Shown: piece by piece, positions 34,088 through 44,221 of the stretch
How the letters are laid out: every line of letters begins with the position of its first letter
How positions within the stretch are numbered: the stretch's first letter is position 1
The notes under the pieces: model-generated
Told to the model about the DNA's origin: nothing
Seen by the model: only the letters and a program-made list of their open reading frames with translations
Database searches by the model: none
Translations under genes and position numbers: made by a program
From: Oegoconia quadripuncta
Taxonomy: Eukaryota > Arthropoda > Insecta > Lepidoptera > Autostichidae
Direction of reading: 5' to 3'
DNA length: 64,000 bases
Assembly: GCA_949316235.1 (NCBI GenBank)
Contig: OX438748.1
Coordinates: 27,336,836-27,400,835, forward strand

Positions 34088-35018
34088 TCGTCAAAAATAA
34101 CCTAAGTATCTATATATCGAAGAAAGATATAACGTATACGTGTGTACGTACGTAACGTGTACGTATAAATAAAAATCTAGTAAGTGTTCCATTTATTTGA
34201 TAGAGCGGTTCAAAGTCGTTCCATATGCAATCAGACTTTGTTTCCTCACAGGATATGATATTTCAGCCAGCCGACGAGGAATGCACACTTTTCATGCTAT
34301 GAATTTTATACAAAAGCGTACCTCTAAAACGTTCACAATAATTTTACTACATTTCTGCACAAAATTCATAGCTACGTAACTGAGCTTACATAAATAGGTA
34401 CGGATAGAGTTATTTCTTAATAGTAAAAATAAAGTTGCTCTCCACGTCGGATTTATATACGGTGTTCACTATCGTTTAGAGAAAATTTATGACAACTATT
34501 AATTAAAGAATGCTATTACACACATGATATATAATTTTAAAGATGAAATAAATAATAATATAAATAAATACTGTAAATAAAAAATAAAGGAATATAATAA
34601 TATAATTTGGTATATAAAGTTTAAAATTTATATAATAAAATCATATTAAATGGTAAAAACACATATATAGTATAATACAATAAGTTAAATATAATATCAA
34701 GGTTGTAAATAATGTGAATAATGAATTAAGAATACCTCATAAGTAATTATTTAAATTAGCGCACGCTACTCTCTCATGTTGCTGTGCCTTCATAAGGTCC
34801 TTATTGATATGAAACACTGTATTACCATCACAATATAAAACCTAGGGAATACAATAACGATTTGAGTTTTATTTCGAGATCCATGCAGACCAAGCGCGTA
34901 TGGATGCTAGTAAATTTATAAAGAAACTAAGTATTCAAAAGCCAAAAAAACCTGACAGTTATAAATTCTATTTTGCGGGCGCCATGTTGAATGAAAATGG
35001 ATCCCATAGGTCGTTCAA
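34088..35018. other. no gene; very AT-rich
   Basis: 34500-34740 is especially AT-rich with many TAA runs; nothing recognised. Confidence 0.5.
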
Positions 35019-35066
35019 TTCGTCTTGGACCCCAAAGTGTTAAGACACTCTGTGGTCCAAGACGAA
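35019..35066. repeat. near-perfect 22-bp foldback
   Basis: Arms 35019-35040 and 35045-35066 pair with two mismatches around the loop TAAG. The left arm (TTCGTCTTGGACCCCA) is repeated directly at 35152-35167. Confidence 0.85.
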
Positions 35067-35204
35067 ATTAATGTGAAATGGATATGTCTGGATGTATGTT
35101 AACACATCCTATATATTAATTGATTTTGAAATGCAAGATGTCGTTCAATTCGTCTTGGACCCCAGAGTGTCAACACTTTGGGGTTTACAAGGCAATATTA
35201 CAGC

Positions 35205-35555
35205 AACATCGAGCTGATCTGATGATGAAGCTGGGATGTAGGGACTGGAACTCCATGATGGAAAATGGCGAGGTAGTCGACTTTGGGATACTTTGTTTTG
35301 TTGGCATGAGCACTTTCCATTACACATGATGGCGAGGGTCTGACGATGGAGCCAGAAGATTGTACTAGAACTATTTAATGGACTTTATGGTACTCGTCAT
35401 TGTACTAGAACAATATGTGATAATCATGATGGAGTAAGTACCTATGGCAACAAAACAAAGTAGCCCAAAGTCGACTACCTCGCCATTTTCCATCAGGGAG
35501 TTCCAGTCCCTACATCCCAGCTCCATCATCAGATCAGCTCGATGGTACTATAATA
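35205..35555. repeat. repeat D inverted pair (long foldback)
   Basis: Left arm about 35205-35310 (GAGCTGATCTGATGATGAAG, CTGGGATGTAGGGACTGGAA, GAGGTAGTCGACTTTGGGAT) is matched in reverse complement by 35445-35550. A spacer of about 135 bp separates them. The right arm, going into GCATTGTCACGAACTTACAT, reads like the 3' end of a lepidopteran RTE-type element. Confidence 0.8.
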
Positions 35556-35560
35556 TTGCA

Positions 35561-36131
35561 TTGTCACGAACTTACATATATATGCCAAGTACCAGCAGGT
35601 GATATAAAAATGGTTTGCAAATTTTTAAACGGACAATTTACGTACGTACTTTACTTCAAAGCTTACAAAAACAGAACCAAGTTTTAGGCCAAATTAGAAA
35701 ATAAAAAGGATTCAACATCAATATTGCCACAATTCATTGGAAAAATATATTTATTAAAATTACCGGAGTAAAGATCCTTTTTGTATTTTCACTAATTAAT
35801 CCCTTTAACTTAATCTTTCTCTAATTATCGCCTTAAAGAGTAGAAGATTACGAAAATTGATCAAAAACTTTATGAAATTCTCTTTAGTTTAAATTTTAAT
35901 GAGGCCTCCGCATCTCTAAGTCGGATTTAGCTGAAAGTGGAAGGCCGAAATTACTAAATATAGTTCGCTATAAAATTAGTGTTATCGATTGGGAGATAAG
36001 CGTCAATATCCAATGTACCTAAATCTACAGGTTTGATATTTTGCAGACCTCAGATATTGAAGACGAGAGTCTTTAATCAATATGTCTTTACCAATGACGA
36101 TTTAAGGCACTGAACGTGGTCTCATATAAGG
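35561..36131. other. no gene seen
   Basis: No recognised feature. Confidence 0.5.
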
Positions 36132-36297
36132 CTCAAGGTCACGCAACGAGTTATCGAGAGGGCGATGCTCGGGATATCAGTACGTGATCGAATCAGGGAT
36201 GGAGGAGTATGTAGACGAACGAAATTCACCGATATAGCCCAGCGGATTAGTAAGCAGAAGTAGCAGTGAGCAGGGCACTTAGCTCAGAGAGATCCCA
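36132..36297 (+). pseudogene. RTE LINE C-terminal fragment
   Basis: The frame reads LKVTQRVIERAMLGISVRDR, IRDGGVCRRTKFTDIAQRIS, then KQK-stop-Q-stop-AGHLAQR. In the family a Trp-Gln-Trp normally precedes AGH, so two Trp codons have become TAG and TGA. The sequence after 36297 is unrelated. Confidence 0.78.
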
Positions 36298-36447
36298 CCT
36301 CCATACTCCTCCCACTATAATTCCTATAAGCTAAGATCACTAGCGGTACTCGACATGGCGCCTACTGAAGGTAGACGGTACCCTACGCTCTATAGCAAGG
36401 TAGCAACCTTAGCTGGGGCCTAAGGTTAAAATTTTTAAAATCCCAAA

Positions 36448-36975
36448 TTTTTTTTTTTTTTTATTAAAAACTGGTTTCGCGTTTGACTACAATCTCACCT
36501 GATGGAAAGTGACGATGTAGCCGAAGATGTATCACGCGCACCCAGTAAATGCCTATTCACTCTAGACTTGAAAATCCCAAGGTTGTAAGTATCGGGAAAA
36601 ACCGAGGCGGGCAGTGAGTTCATACCTTAGCAGTCCGCATTATAAATGATGAAGCAAAGTGCGGATGTTCGGTATGTTGACAACATATGGATGGAGACCC
36701 TCCCCGCGCCTGGTTGTCCGAAGATGGAAAGGGGACGGTGGAATAAGATCGTGCTATTCCATCGCACACTCACCGAAATGTATCCTGTAAAATACTGAAA
36801 AGCATGCGACCCTACGGCGATGTTCAAGGCTTTGCAATTTGCCGGTAACCGTTGAGTCATCGCCTATGAGTCTTATGGCGCGTCGTTCCACAGAATCGAG
36901 TGCAGCCAGTTGGTACTTGGCTGATCCGTCCCAGAGGTGACAGCAGTATTCCATGCACGAGCGGATCTGAGCTTG
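36448..36975 (-). pseudogene. LINE-J reverse transcriptase C-terminus and 3' end
   Basis: From the 5' side it reads MEYCCHLWDGSAKYQLAALD, SVERRAIRLIGDDSTVTGKL and LEHRRRVACFSVFYRIHFGE, then in another frame SPFHLRTTRRG and the NSLPAS-type block. It ends at a T-run that is the A-tail in antisense. This is the last part of a CR1/Jockey-group ORF2; the catalytic core is not included. Its 5' limit abuts repeat H. Confidence 0.85.
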
Positions 36976-36976
36976 G

Positions 36977-37187
36977 TTTATACAATTTCAAATAATTTCT
37001 TAAGAAAACGAGTGTTAAGTATCAATAAAATCACGTTCGTCTCTACCATTTCCTGTTGTTTCTTTGCACTAAATACCAGTATTGTGTATAGTCGTCGTCA
37101 TAGTTATGCATACAAGGCTGTTCTATATAATTAATGGTAGCGTGATGAAATTCTCAAATTATTTCTTTTCATTCATTCTGTAACCTT
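36977..37187. repeat. repeat H, copy 1
   Basis: TTTATACAATTTCAAATAAT, AAAACGAGTGTTAAGTATCA and TTTCTTTTCATTCATTCTGT are repeated at 38421-38567, where the central part is shorter. Confidence 0.75.
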
Positions 37188-37299
37188 GGGCCCCAGACTA
37201 ATCAAAGAAAGCAATAGAGTATGTAAGAAGGAAAAAGAAGTTTCCCACTTCCCCCCTCGGTAGCTAATAAAATGCATAGCGGCACTGAGGCAAACCCTA

Positions 37300-37475
37300 T
37301 GGGACATTAAAGTTTTCGAGTGGGACCCACGCACGGAGTTGGGACGTCCACTCACGAGGTGGACGGACGGCCTGATGAATGTCGCAGGAGGTTGCTGAAT
37401 ACCAGCAGCTTCCAACCTGTCGCTTTGATAATCTATGAGGCCCCTGTTCAGTAGTGGATGTGATGTGGCTGATAT
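37300..37475 (+). pseudogene. RTE LINE C-terminal fragment
   Basis: WDIKVFEWDPRTELGRPLTR, WTDGLMNVAGGC, stop, IPAAS. The WRPRT-GRP-TRWTDDL signature of RTE C-termini is recognisable; one in-frame stop follows the AGG-C block. Confidence 0.75.
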
Positions 37476-37565
37476 TTTGTAGATTAATTAAAAGCGTAAG
37501 ACTCCACTGTAGGGGGTTTCCTCTAGATTGATCAGATTAGATAACTTTATTTGCATAAAATCTAT

Positions 37566-37770
37566 AAATAAATAATAAATAAATAAATGTCTTTGCACAA
37601 ACACACAGCTCCATCTAGGTCCACAGTAAACATGTAGGCTTGTGTTATGAATACTAGATGGTTAATAAACTACATAAATACATTTTTTTTTTGTAAATAA
37701 ATACATATATAAATGAGAAACATCCATAACTCGGGAACACATGTCTGTATTCATCATACAAACATATGCC
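37566..37770 (-). mobile_element. SINE-B, 5'-truncated
   Basis: Tail (AATAAATAAATAAATGTC), body, and CATCCATAACTCGGGAACAC through ATACAAACATATGCC. Contains the uninterrupted site AAATAAATACATATATAAAT that corresponds to the Helitron target at 44205/48198. Confidence 0.82.
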
Positions 37771-38420
37771 TATCTATGTGCATTAACAATGTAAAAGTTG
37801 GTAATATTAGGTGGGACACAACGAGCGACTATCACTACAAAATCAGATTCCTTTGTGTTTGTTCTAAAAACGGTAACAATTAACTATGTCAATATTTTCC
37901 ATCGTTTCCAAGTTACTGTTAATCAAAGTTTATCGCACTAATTAACGGAGGTCAACCCTATCAGGTGATCAGATCAATGACACTTCGCAGAATTCTGGAA
38001 TTACCAAAGTTTCTAGAACTCATTCCTTTTCCATCTTTTTTCCACGTACGATCTGTTATTACAATGACATAACTATTTCACCCAATTTTCTAATCGCGTA
38101 GTGAAGTAGTTCAGAGTGGCTCGATAGACGGCGCTGACAAACGAGGCTCTTTGCTTTTACATTTCAATTCAATTTCTGCATTGGTCAGAGCCACGTACTA
38201 AACAAAAAAAAATACTTTGGTGGCAGTACCTATACCCATATACCACCATGTCACCACCTGACAGTCAAGGTTTTCAAGCCACCCCTATTTGTAGACCACC
38301 GATTAGGCTTAACGCCTCTCTTCGATTGGAAACAAAGAAAACCGGCTATTTAACATGCCCGCCGAAGCAAGGAATGCAAATTTAAATGGTTATATAGAGT
38401 GTCGTCTTTGGGATTTAAAT
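37771..38420. other. no gene seen
   Basis: No recognised feature. Confidence 0.5.
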
Positions 38421-38567
38421 TTTTTTATACAATTTCAAATAATTTCTTGAGAAAACGAGTGTTAAGTATCAATAATATCACGTACGTCTCTACCATTCCC
38501 TGTTGTTTCTTTGCACTAAGTAGCGTGATTAAATGCTCAAATTATTTCTTTTCATTCATTCTGTATC
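38421..38567. repeat. repeat H, copy 2
   Basis: Close match to 36977-37187 with a deletion after TTTGCACTAA. Confidence 0.75.
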
Positions 38568-38579
38568 TAAAACAAAATC

Positions 38580-38612
38580 CTAATTTGTCCAACGAGGGCG
38601 CCAGTGGACAGC
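38580..38612. mobile_element. single MITE-G end
   Basis: TAATTTGTCCAACGAGGGCG followed by CCAGTGGACAG matches the right end at 30868-30897. Confidence 0.55.
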
Positions 38613-38787
38613 GTGTATCCCACGCTGTTAAATATCCAGCATACTGCAACTGGTCATGTAAAATTTCACTGTTTAGTTATTTATGTAGCCGAATGTACCT
38701 AAATATAATCATTTTAAAAAAAATTGTTAATAAATACAATCATCATCAGCCTGTAAACATCCAACTGCAAGGATAAAGACCTTCTCT

Positions 38788-38788
<1 letters not shown>

Positions 38789-38843
<55 letters not shown>
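38789..38843. repeat. (TA)n microsatellite
   Basis: About 55 bp of uninterrupted TA, placed exactly where the LINE-J A-tail would lie in antisense. Confidence 0.95.
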
Positions 38844-38847
<4 letters not shown>

Positions 38848-39345
38848 ATGATTGACTGGATTCGCGTTTGACCACAATCCCACCTGATGGAAAGTGACGA
38901 TGTGGTCGAAGATGAAGCACGCGATCCCAGTAAATGCCTATTCATTCTGCTCTGGTAGGATTCAGGAAAGACTGATGCCGGAAGGGAGTTCCATGCTTTG
39001 ATTGTTCGGATGATGGATGAAGAATCGAACTTCTTAGTGCGAATGTTCGGTATATTAACTATATAGGGGTGGAATCCCTCCCCACGCCTAGTGGTCCGAA
39101 GATGGAAGGGTGACGGTGGAATAAGATTATGTAACTCCAACGCACACTTCCCGAAATGTATTCCGTAAAAAACTAAGAGACAGGCGACTTTGCGATGCAA
39201 TTTAGCAGTCATCGAAATATCGAAAAATGTCATTCCACAGAATCGAGTACAGCTAGTTGGTACTTGGCTGAACCATCCCGGAGGTGACAGCAGTATTCCA
39301 TGCACGAGCGGACCTGAGCCTGGTAAAGCACCAAAGTATGAGGGA
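38844..39345 (-). pseudogene. LINE-J reverse transcriptase C-terminus and 3' end
   Basis: An open frame of about 230 codons carries RKVACLLVFYGIHFGKCALE, LHNLIPPSPFHLRTTRRGEG, the NIPNIRTKKF segment, IRTIKAWNSLPASVFPESYQ and SRMNRHLLGSRASSS. The upstream half matches the VRSCMEYCCHLRDGSAKYQL block only in another frame, so one frameshift is present near 39230. 3' end: CACATCGTCACTTTCCATCA, GGTGGGATTGTGGTCAAACG. It is 5'-truncated. Confidence 0.87.
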
Positions 39346-39698
39346 GTATGGGCCATAGTCCACCACGCTGGCCCAATGCGGGTTGGGGACTTCGCATGAA
39401 TAAATACAATAGCACACAAATATTCTTACCTGTACACATCCACATTATTTATATTCGTCATTCGTTCGTCGTTCGTTTTATTGTATCTTCTATGTAACAG
39501 CACCAATTTATCAGTTGGTTTTGATCATAAGGTATCTAAATATGAATCGTAGTAGGTATGTCAGTATCAAAGAAATAGTCCGCAATGGTACGAAAGAACT
39601 TTGATCAAAGTCAAACACATCTAGACGAGATGTTATCGATATACGCATAAAAATGTTTTCTACTCTCTGGAAATAAGTTGATTGCGAAATATATTTGA
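39346..39698. other. no gene seen
   Basis: No recognised feature. Confidence 0.5.
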
Positions 39699-39885
39699 CT
39701 AGCTTTTCGCCCGTGGCTTCGCCTGCGTGAAATTTGTTTATCCCGCGGAAACTACTCACTTTATCGAGATACGTTATAATCCAGGGTACATTCTACCTCT
39801 ATACCAAATCCGTTAGTTCGTTTCGCCGTAATTGAGTAACAAACAAACAAACGTCCAAACTTTCGCATTTATAATATTAGTTAGA
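39699..39885 (-). mobile_element. Helitron-like element, complete, 187 bp
   Basis: Antisense: CTAGCTTTTCGCCCGTGGCT at the left and TTTATAATATTAGTTAGA at the right, with A and T flanks. Related to the copies at 29351 and 56952 (CCCGCGGAAACTACTCACTT). Confidence 0.78.
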
Positions 39886-40152
39886 TTGTAAGAATAGGTG
39901 AAAATAATCTCTTTACCCGAATGCCTATTGAGGGTAATGTTTGTCGAGTAGATGAATAGTTATCTCGTTCGATTCCTCAGAGTATAATATTACATATTAT
40001 AATAACTAATCGTAGTCCAACTATTTTCGAGATAACAACGGTCGATTCACATTTTGTTCATAACGCATATTGGTCGACTCAAGTACTGGTTAACTTAAGT
40101 TTAATTAAACTGAAATTAATTGCACTAACAAACGATTAATCTAAAGCTTTCG

Positions 40153-40655
40153 CTTGCACAACGGGTTAGCACTTGATCTCAAACCCACCTGATGTTAAGT
40201 GAAGATGAGGCCGAAGGTGTAAGTGTACTCTGACCCAGAAATCCCATCTTATTTGGGGGACTGGCTATTTTATCTCCGACAACCGGAACACAACAATGCT
40301 TTTAACATTGCTGTTTTGACGGCAAACTTAGATATGATAAATTTAAATAAATAAATATCCTTGGACATACACACGATGCCATCTAGTTCCACACTAAGCA
40401 ACTATAGGCTTGTGTTGTGTAGACCAGATGGTTGATATACTACACAAATACTTTTTTTTTGTTTTTTTTTTGGAACTAAATACTTAATATAAATGAAAAC
40501 ATCCATAACTCGGGCCATGTCCGTATTCATTATACAAAGATATGCCTCTAGAGGGATTCGAACCAGCCACCTTTTGGTATAGTGGTCAGAGTTTCTAACT
40601 ATGATGGTGGTAGTTAGCCAGGCAGACATTTAAATTGCCCTACCACTAACTACTA
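40153..40655 (-). mobile_element. SINE-A split by a SINE-B
   Basis: Left part 40153-40338 (tail and body to GATATGAT), right part 40600-40655 (TATGATGGTGGTAGTTAGCC to ACCACTAAC). The head is missing, so it was already truncated or later lost. Confidence 0.85.
40339..40599 (-). mobile_element. SINE-B nested in SINE-A
   Basis: Tail to head (AGAGGGATTCGAACCAGCCA, GGTATAGTGGTCAGAGTTTC), flanked by the 6-bp duplication TATGAT (40333-40338 and 40600-40605). Confidence 0.85.
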
Positions 40656-40740
40656 TTTTACGATAATATTCGATGCTTGAACAATGTTTAAAGTATCTAA
40701 TAGACGACTCGCCTACAGTTTATTAATACTGCGCGCCGGA

Positions 40741-40786
40741 TTGATTTCTAAAGTGCAGGGAGTAATCCCTGCACTTTAGAAATCAA
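40741..40786. repeat. perfect 21-bp hairpin
   Basis: Arms 40741-40761 and 40766-40786 are exact reverse complements around the 4-nt loop GTAA; the right arm contains CCCTGCACTTTAGAAATCAA. Confidence 0.93.
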
Positions 40787-41663
40787 TACAACCTGCACTA
40801 GTAGCAGGATAGGTGCGATAAACGTTTATGTCGCGTGAGATCATTTTTGTCCTGCTCATTCCCTTGGACGAAATATAAAACTACCCCACTCTCACTCCTA
40901 CGTGCGCGCGACAAACGAAGTTATGATACAGGGCTGCTAATATAGGTTCTGTATTTTTATTTAGGGAATTATCTGAGCGTCTGGTTGATGCATCCCACGA
41001 TCGGAGGGCTGGCCAATACAGCGAGGCAACGCGGTCAGCCTTCTGGGTACCTTTCCAGCAACCAGAGACTTGGGGCTAGTTTTTTATTTGTGATTTTTTT
41101 TAATAATAAATTGTATAATTATTGTTTATAAATATTGTACAAATGTTAATAAATTTACTACGTTTATTTTTTATTGATTATTAATTTCAATTTGAAGCTT
41201 TTAGCTATAGGTATACAAGTAAAAGAGCCTTCAAAAGTTTTTCAACTATGATACGGTACCCCTAGAGTACGACACCTACTCGCACTTTACCGTCATTATT
41301 TATAAAATATTTAATGATTGAATAGTTTATAACTTTTATAAAGCAGAAATCATGCTTATCGCGTTCATTTCACCTGTAAACGGCACTTAGGTTGAATCCC
41401 AATCCGATTGCAGGACATTTGTCTTCCTAATGGCCGTTCTTGCTAACCTTTCGACTGGATAACTTGTTCTATTCCTGTGCTTGGTTTTATTTCCCTTAAT
41501 ACTATTAAATCCAATTGTGATTTTACTGCCTATTCTAAAAGTTAAAATATCAGATACTAGCTCTCTCTTGTTTTTCTCTTGGGGTAAAGAACAGACTACA
41601 TTGATGTTTAGTTTTTATAGGCAAACTAACATACTACAAAAATATTTACGACACTTACCTAGA
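40787..41663. other. no gene seen
   Basis: No recognised feature. Confidence 0.5.
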
Positions 41664-41945
41664 CGACCTGTTTAGTGTAGTGGTTAGAAACTCTGACCAC
41701 TACACTAAACTATGGTCGCTGGGACAAATCCCGCTAGGGGCATATGTTTGTGTGATGAATACGGATTTGTGTACCCGAGTTATGGATGTTTTCATTTATA
41801 ATAAGTATTTATTTACAAAAAAATATGTATTTGTGTAGTATATCAGACATCTGGTATCCACAACACAAGCCTATAGTTGCTTACTGTGGAACTACAGGGC
41901 GCTGTGTGTATGTCTAAGGATATTAATTTTTTTATTTATTATTTA
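41664..41945 (+). mobile_element. SINE-B, full length
   Basis: The head has GTTTAGTGTAGTGGTTAGAA (A-box-like) and then its own complement ACCACTACACTAAAC, forming a 15-bp stem; the B box is degraded (GGACAAATCCC). Body and (TTTA)n-like tail are complete. Confidence 0.85.
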
Positions 41946-42178
41946 CCTACTCCAATTATTCAATTCCAAAGTAAGCAAAGCTTGTACTTCGGATAAATAA
42001 CGGCTAAACACACATAAATATGTATATAAACAATATTCTGACTAGGGAATAAAATGAACGTATTCATATTATACCTAACGGGAATCAAACGCGCAACCTA
42101 ACGGCAATTAGTGTATTTACAATAATTTTGTTATGAATTTAAACATTTTAGGTAGCTTCATAATATAGCGTCATAACC

Positions 42179-42343
42179 GCCTCCGTGGCTCAATGTAAAC
42201 AACACTGGGATTACGATTCGGAGGTCGCGGGTTCGATCCCCAGCGGGGTACATGTTTAAGTACTTGGTTTGGTTGGTGGTAGGGCATTTTAAATGTCCGC
42301 CTGGCTAGCTACCACCATCTTATCTAAATCTGCCGCCAAGCAG
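42179..42343 (+). mobile_element. SINE-A, 3'-truncated
   Basis: Full head with B-box-like GGTTCGATCCCC and half of the body, stopping at CTGCCGCCAAGCAG. It lacks the tail, unlike most copies. Confidence 0.85.
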
Positions 42344-43077
42344 ATGCCTTCAATAATTTTATTAAAATCATCGCTTATTTGAACGTATAACGTTCTTTCC
42401 GACGCACGGAAACACGGAGGCTACGTTTTTCTTTGCTATATGACTCACAACCTGGAATCGAATCAATTATCTATATACGTACGTACACAATGCATAAAGG
42501 CTTTCAATTATTGTGAAAGTTAGGAGGGGAAGGGGGGATCATGGGCATGTTTCAATTTAGTCGTGGGACTTAATAAATTCTTGGAAGTGAACCATTGTAT
42601 TGGAGAGAATAATAGCATGGTATTGGCCAGAGAAACGTCACGTGAAATATGTTTGGGCCTTACCGGAGCCATACAACTGCACTTCGACTTTGGTGCAAAG
42701 CAAAAGCAGATTTATCTATAGTAGTTTAATAAGCAAATCTGAGTAGAAACGTGGTGAGCAGAGTGAGGTTTAAGATGTGGTACTGGAGCAGAATGAAAAG
42801 AATCATGAAGACAGAGGAAAACAAATGAGGAATAGGCAAACGTTAAAAAATTTCATATTAATCGCGGTGGCTCAGTGGAGGAGACTCAGTCTCCCAATTT
42901 GGAAGGTTCAGTTTCGATCCCCAGGCAGGCCATGTACCAAGAATTACTTATGTGTATTTATCTGGCTACTCTTAACCGGTGAAGGAAAATATCGTGAGAT
43001 CACCTACTATAGCCCATACTTCCTCAATATGAGGAAAGGTCTATATAACTGTAATGGGATATTTTTTATCACACATG
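42344..43077. other. no gene; possible tRNA-like patch
   Basis: AATCGCGGTGGCTCAGTGGA and GTTTCGATCCCCAGGC (42856-42930) have A- and B-box-like looks, but no cloverleaf can be drawn. It may be another SINE head. Confidence 0.35.
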
Positions 43078-43363
43078 CACACCTGATGTTATGTGAAGAT
43101 GAGGCCGAAGGTGGTAGCGTACTGACCCGGAAACCCCATATTATTTGGGGGACTGGCTATCTTACCTCTGATAACCGGAACACAACAATGCTATTAACAT
43201 TGCTGTTTGGCATTAGATAAGATGGTGGTAGCTAGCCAGACGGACATTTAATATGCCCTATCACCAACCAAACCGAGTACTAAATATGTACCCCGCTGGG
43301 GATCGAATCCGCGACCTCCGAAACGCAAACCCAATGTTGTTTACATTGAGCCACGGAAGTGGT
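43078..43363 (-). mobile_element. SINE-A, tail-deleted
   Basis: Begins at CACCTGATGTTATGTGAAGA without the terminal tail. The head is intact apart from GGAAGTGG, and the CGGCAGATT segment is deleted. Confidence 0.8.
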
Positions 43364-43432
43364 TGTTTACGGACTTATGATGATATTAATCTACGAGATT
43401 CAACAATGACTAGTTTAGTAACATATGACATA

Positions 43433-43862
43433 TTATTGGGTCTTTACCTATAAAATTGGAGTTTTTTTTCTTCGTTAATCACATGTACCAATTCCTGAGA
43501 TTGTCAAAGCTATATCCAGATTTGTTTTTTACTTGGAAAATGGAATATTATTTCAAGGTTTCACATGAAATATTTTTTAATTTCTGGGTTAAATTACATA
43601 ATAAAAAAAATTGAACAGAGCTCTTTCCATGTGCTTCCCATAATCATTTCTTAGATTCGCTGAAACATTTATAAAGCGGTTACTGTTAAAAATTAACGCT
43701 GCCTATACTTAACTTAATGTTATTCGATAATACACACAAAGTTTAGCTAAATTTGGATTTGCCGTTCCCAAATAAAAATCAAAAATGTTTGTATGGAGAA
43801 AACGGTCTCAATGAAATTCTTCATACAAAACGCCAATTTCATAGGTATAAGGACCTAATATT
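43433..43862 (+). mobile_element. MITE-C, full length
   Basis: Terminal repeats TATTGGGTCTTTACCTATAA and (right, antisense) TATTAGGTCCTTATACCTAT; includes the ATTTTTTAATTTCTGGGTTA segment missing from the 5.3-kb copy. Confidence 0.8.
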
Positions 43863-43887
43863 ATACCGGCAAATCTATTCGCCTTGC

Positions 43888-44090
43888 AAGTACAGCGTAG
43901 GATATCTACCAACAAGGTGGACGGACGACCTGTAGTGACACAGCACAATGCTGACGTGCAAGATGTCACCATTGAACGTGGCGCGAGCGCATCCCGCTAA
44001 TGATGGTCGTGGAAAATTGCTAGATGCAGACCGCTTCCAAGCGCTTCAGCTTCTTATGAACCTAATCATCACAGACTCCTCATCTATATT
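43888..44090 (+). pseudogene. RTE LINE C-terminal fragment
   Basis: SVGYLPTRWTDDL followed by a stop, then decayed sequence with GGCGCGAGCGCATCC and GACCGCTTCCAAGCGCTTCA. GRP-TRWTDDL is the RTE signature; here the Arg-Pro is changed to Tyr-Leu. Confidence 0.65.
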
Positions 44091-44099
44091 GACATAATA

Positions 44100-44205
44100 T
44101 ATAAAAAAAAAACGCCATCTAGGTCCACAGTAAGCAGCTAGGCTTGTGTTATGGATACCAGATGGTTGATAAACTACATAAAAATATATTTATTTTGAAA
44201 ATAAA
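44100..44205 (-). mobile_element. SINE-B, left half, split by Helitron
   Basis: CGCCATCTAGGTCCACAGTA, CCAGATGGTTGATAAACTAC, ending GAAAATAAA. It resumes at 48198. Confidence 0.85.
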
Positions 44206-44221
44206 TCTAAATATATAAAGG

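Noticed and set aside
42777..43220. 147-codon open frame
   Set aside because: Its second half is a SINE-A copy read through in antisense and the first half has no domain.
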